A stretch of 7,702 nt of DNA from the NCBI GenBank assembly GCA_003023665.1, contig PXYR01000061.1:1-7702 (forward strand), written 5' to 3'. The notes beneath the pieces were generated by a model, which was given only the letters and a program-made list of their open reading frames with translations, made no database searches and had not been told where the DNA came from. Shown in pieces: positions 6,244 to 7,702 of the stretch. The translations under genes were made by a program, and so were the position numbers. Source of the stretch: Bacteroidota bacterium. GTDB taxonomy: Bacteria; Bacteroidota; Bacteroidia; Flavobacteriales; Schleiferiaceae. The first letter of the stretch is position 1, and the number at the start of each line of letters is the position of its first letter.

Positions 6244-7702
6244 TGCGCTGGAGCCCAAGGCCGGCTCCCGAGCCAGGCATTACATCTCTTTTAACTGCTG
6301 AGGTCACCAAGGACCCGCTACTTTCTCACGTATTGGCTGTGCGGGGAATTCAAGATTATCAAGAAGCCAAAAGTTTTTTTAGGCCCGAACTAGAGCACCT
6401 CCACGATCCTTACCGAATGAAGGATATGGAGCAGGCCGTAGAACGTATTGAGCAAGCCCGATTAAAAAAGGAGCATGTTATGGTCTTTGGCGATTACGAT
6501 GTGGATGGCACCACTTCTGTAGCTTTGATGTGCGATTTTCTTGACGGTAAGTTTCCCATTGAACCCTATATCCCAGACCGCTACAAAGAAGGATACGGCT
6601 TGTCTTTTGACGGCATAAACCTAGCAGCTGAATTGGGCATTACGCTGATTATTGCCCTGGATTGTGGGATAAAAGCTTTTGACCAAATTGCCCATGCACG
6701 GCAGTTAGGTATTGATATTATTGTGTGCGACCATCACCGTCCAGAGGAAGAACTTCCGCTAGCAAAAGCCATTCTTAATCCCAAGCGTTCTGATTGTCCC
6801 TACCCCTACAAGGAACTCTCTGGATGCGGAGTGGGCTTCAAATTATGTCAAGCGCTCTGCGAGCGCTGGGGACTGCCCCACGAACACCACCTCTACCCTC
6901 ACCTGGACCTCTGCGCTATTTCTATAGCTGCAGATATTGTACATGTTACGGGAGAGAATCGGATCCTTGCCCATTTTGGCATGAAGCGTCTACAGAGTGG
7001 CGCATGCAGAGCCGGAATCAAAGCATTGCTTGAAGTTGCGGCTAAGAATCCGGCAACACTAACTTTTAGAGACCTAGGGTTCACCATTGGCCCAAGAATT
7101 AATGCCGCCGGCAGAATGGAAAGCGGCCTAAGAGCCGTTGAATTGCTGCGTTCAAATAAGGCTGAAGCACACCGAGAATTGGCGCAGCGGATTCAACAGT
7201 TTAATACGGAGCGGCGTGAAGTTCAAAAGGAGATGTTTGATCAGGCCAAAGAACTCATTGACGTGGAAGGCTTTCCTTTTTCAAACGTCTTATACCAACC
7301 GGATTGGCACAAAGGCGTAGTAGGAATAGTAGCCAGCAAGGTGGTAGAAACACGGTATCGCCCCACCATTGTGCTGACCAAAAGCGGGGATACGCTCGCC
7401 GGGAGTGCGCGTTCGGTGACCGACTTTGACCTCTACGAAGCGCTTACAGCCTGCGAGGAACACCTCATTCAATTTGGAGGACATAAATATGCTGCAGGAA
7501 TGACGCTCCATGAAAGTCAGCTTCCTCACTTTAAGAAGGCATTTGAGGCGTATTGTCAAAAGAATCTGCGACCTGAACAACTGGAGCAAAACCTGTATTA
7601 CGATGCTCCAGCGCACCTGAGCCAATTCACTTCCAGATTTTATGACATTCTGAAACAATTGGATCCACATGGACCTGAGAACCCTGCCCCGGTTTTTCTG
7701 CT
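6243..7702 (+). CDS. recJ: Single-stranded-DNA-specific exonuclease RecJ (3' end outside window)
   Basis: The frame is open from ATG 6243 to the right edge, giving 486 codons with no stop. RecJ degrades single-stranded DNA 5' to 3' in recombination and mismatch or base-excision repair. DHH-domain motifs are intact: DYDVDG at 84-89 (metal-binding aspartates), LDCG with D140, DHH at 163-165, SGCGVGFKL at 193-201 and AADIV at 229-233. GPRINAAGRM at 283-292 follows. The DHHA1 domain has WHKGVVGIVASK (355-366), SARS (388-391) and FGGHKYAAGM (411-420). The sequence ends within the OB-fold region. Bacteroidota RecJ is usually near 570 residues, so about 80-90 residues are missing. The start overlaps the previous stop as TGATG, and AAGGA at 6232-6236 lies 6 bases upstream, both supporting the ATG. 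It is co-transcribed, by layout, with the shikimate and rRNA genes before it. Confidence 0.96.
   Translation, partial: MRWSPRPAPEPGITSLLTAEVTKDPLLSHVLAVRGIQDYQEAKSFFRPELEHLHDPYRMKDMEQAVERIEQARLKKEHVMVFGDYDVDGTTSVALMCDFLDGKFPIEPYIPDRYKEGYGLSFDGINLAAELGITLIIALDCGIKAFDQIAHARQLGIDIIVCDHHRPEEELPLAKAILNPKRSDCPYPYKELSGCGVGFKLCQALCERWGLPHEHHLYPHLDLCAISIAADIVHVTGENRILAHFGMKRLQSGACRAGIKALLEVAAKNPATLTFRDLGFTIGPRINAAGRMESGLRAVELLRSNKAEAHRELAQRIQQFNTERREVQKEMFDQAKELIDVEGFPFSNVLYQPDWHKGVVGIVASKVVETRYRPTIVLTKSGDTLAGSARSVTDFDLYEALTACEEHLIQFGGHKYAAGMTLHESQLPHFKKAFEAYCQKNLRPEQLEQNLYYDAPAHLSQFTSRFYDILKQLDPHGPENPAPVFL

Noticed and set aside
7290..7670. 126-codon minus-strand open frame opposite recJ
   Set aside because: It is antisense to the intact DHHA1 region of RecJ and has no recognisable domain.

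Overview
This window looks like ordinary chromosomal core DNA from a member of the Bacteroidota, most likely near the Flavobacteriia. The assignment rests on four features: a MurF–alanine racemase fusion, a DAHP synthase with a C-terminal AroQ-type chorismate mutase, a thymidine kinase that lacks most of its zinc cysteines, and mostly weak or absent Shine-Dalgarno sequences. No rRNA, tRNA, CRISPR array, insertion sequence or phage gene was seen, and no stretch over 100 bases lacks a gene.

The left half (1-3659) is on the minus strand. Reading in the direction of transcription, it holds thymidine kinase (tdk), then the murF-alr fusion, whose GTG start lies inside the end of tdk. An 83-base gap with a perfect inverted repeat follows, then the N-terminal 225 residues of an SPFH (band 7) membrane protein resembling plant HIR proteins. 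That gene runs off the left edge.

A 66-base divergent spacer (3660-3725) holds a plausible Bacteroidota-type promoter for tdk, a near-palindrome, and an AGGAG ribosome binding site for the rightward genes.

The right half (3726-7702) is a tightly packed plus-strand gene run that looks like one operon: a 239-residue protein of unknown function, rsmI (16S rRNA 2'-O-methyltransferase), a bifunctional DAHP synthase/chorismate mutase, and recJ (single-strand DNA exonuclease). The last gene runs off the right edge after 486 codons. Junctions are a 1-base gap, a 6-base gap and a 1-base TGATG overlap, so translation is probably coupled.

The genes do not form one pathway. The left cluster joins thymidine salvage to cell-wall precursor synthesis, and the right one joins ribosome modification, aromatic amino acid synthesis and DNA repair. 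I found no convincing undescribed system. The best candidates for a second look are the uncharacterised 239-residue protein, the HIR-like SPFH protein, and departures from textbook active-site or metal-site residues in tdk, murF and the chorismate mutase domain.
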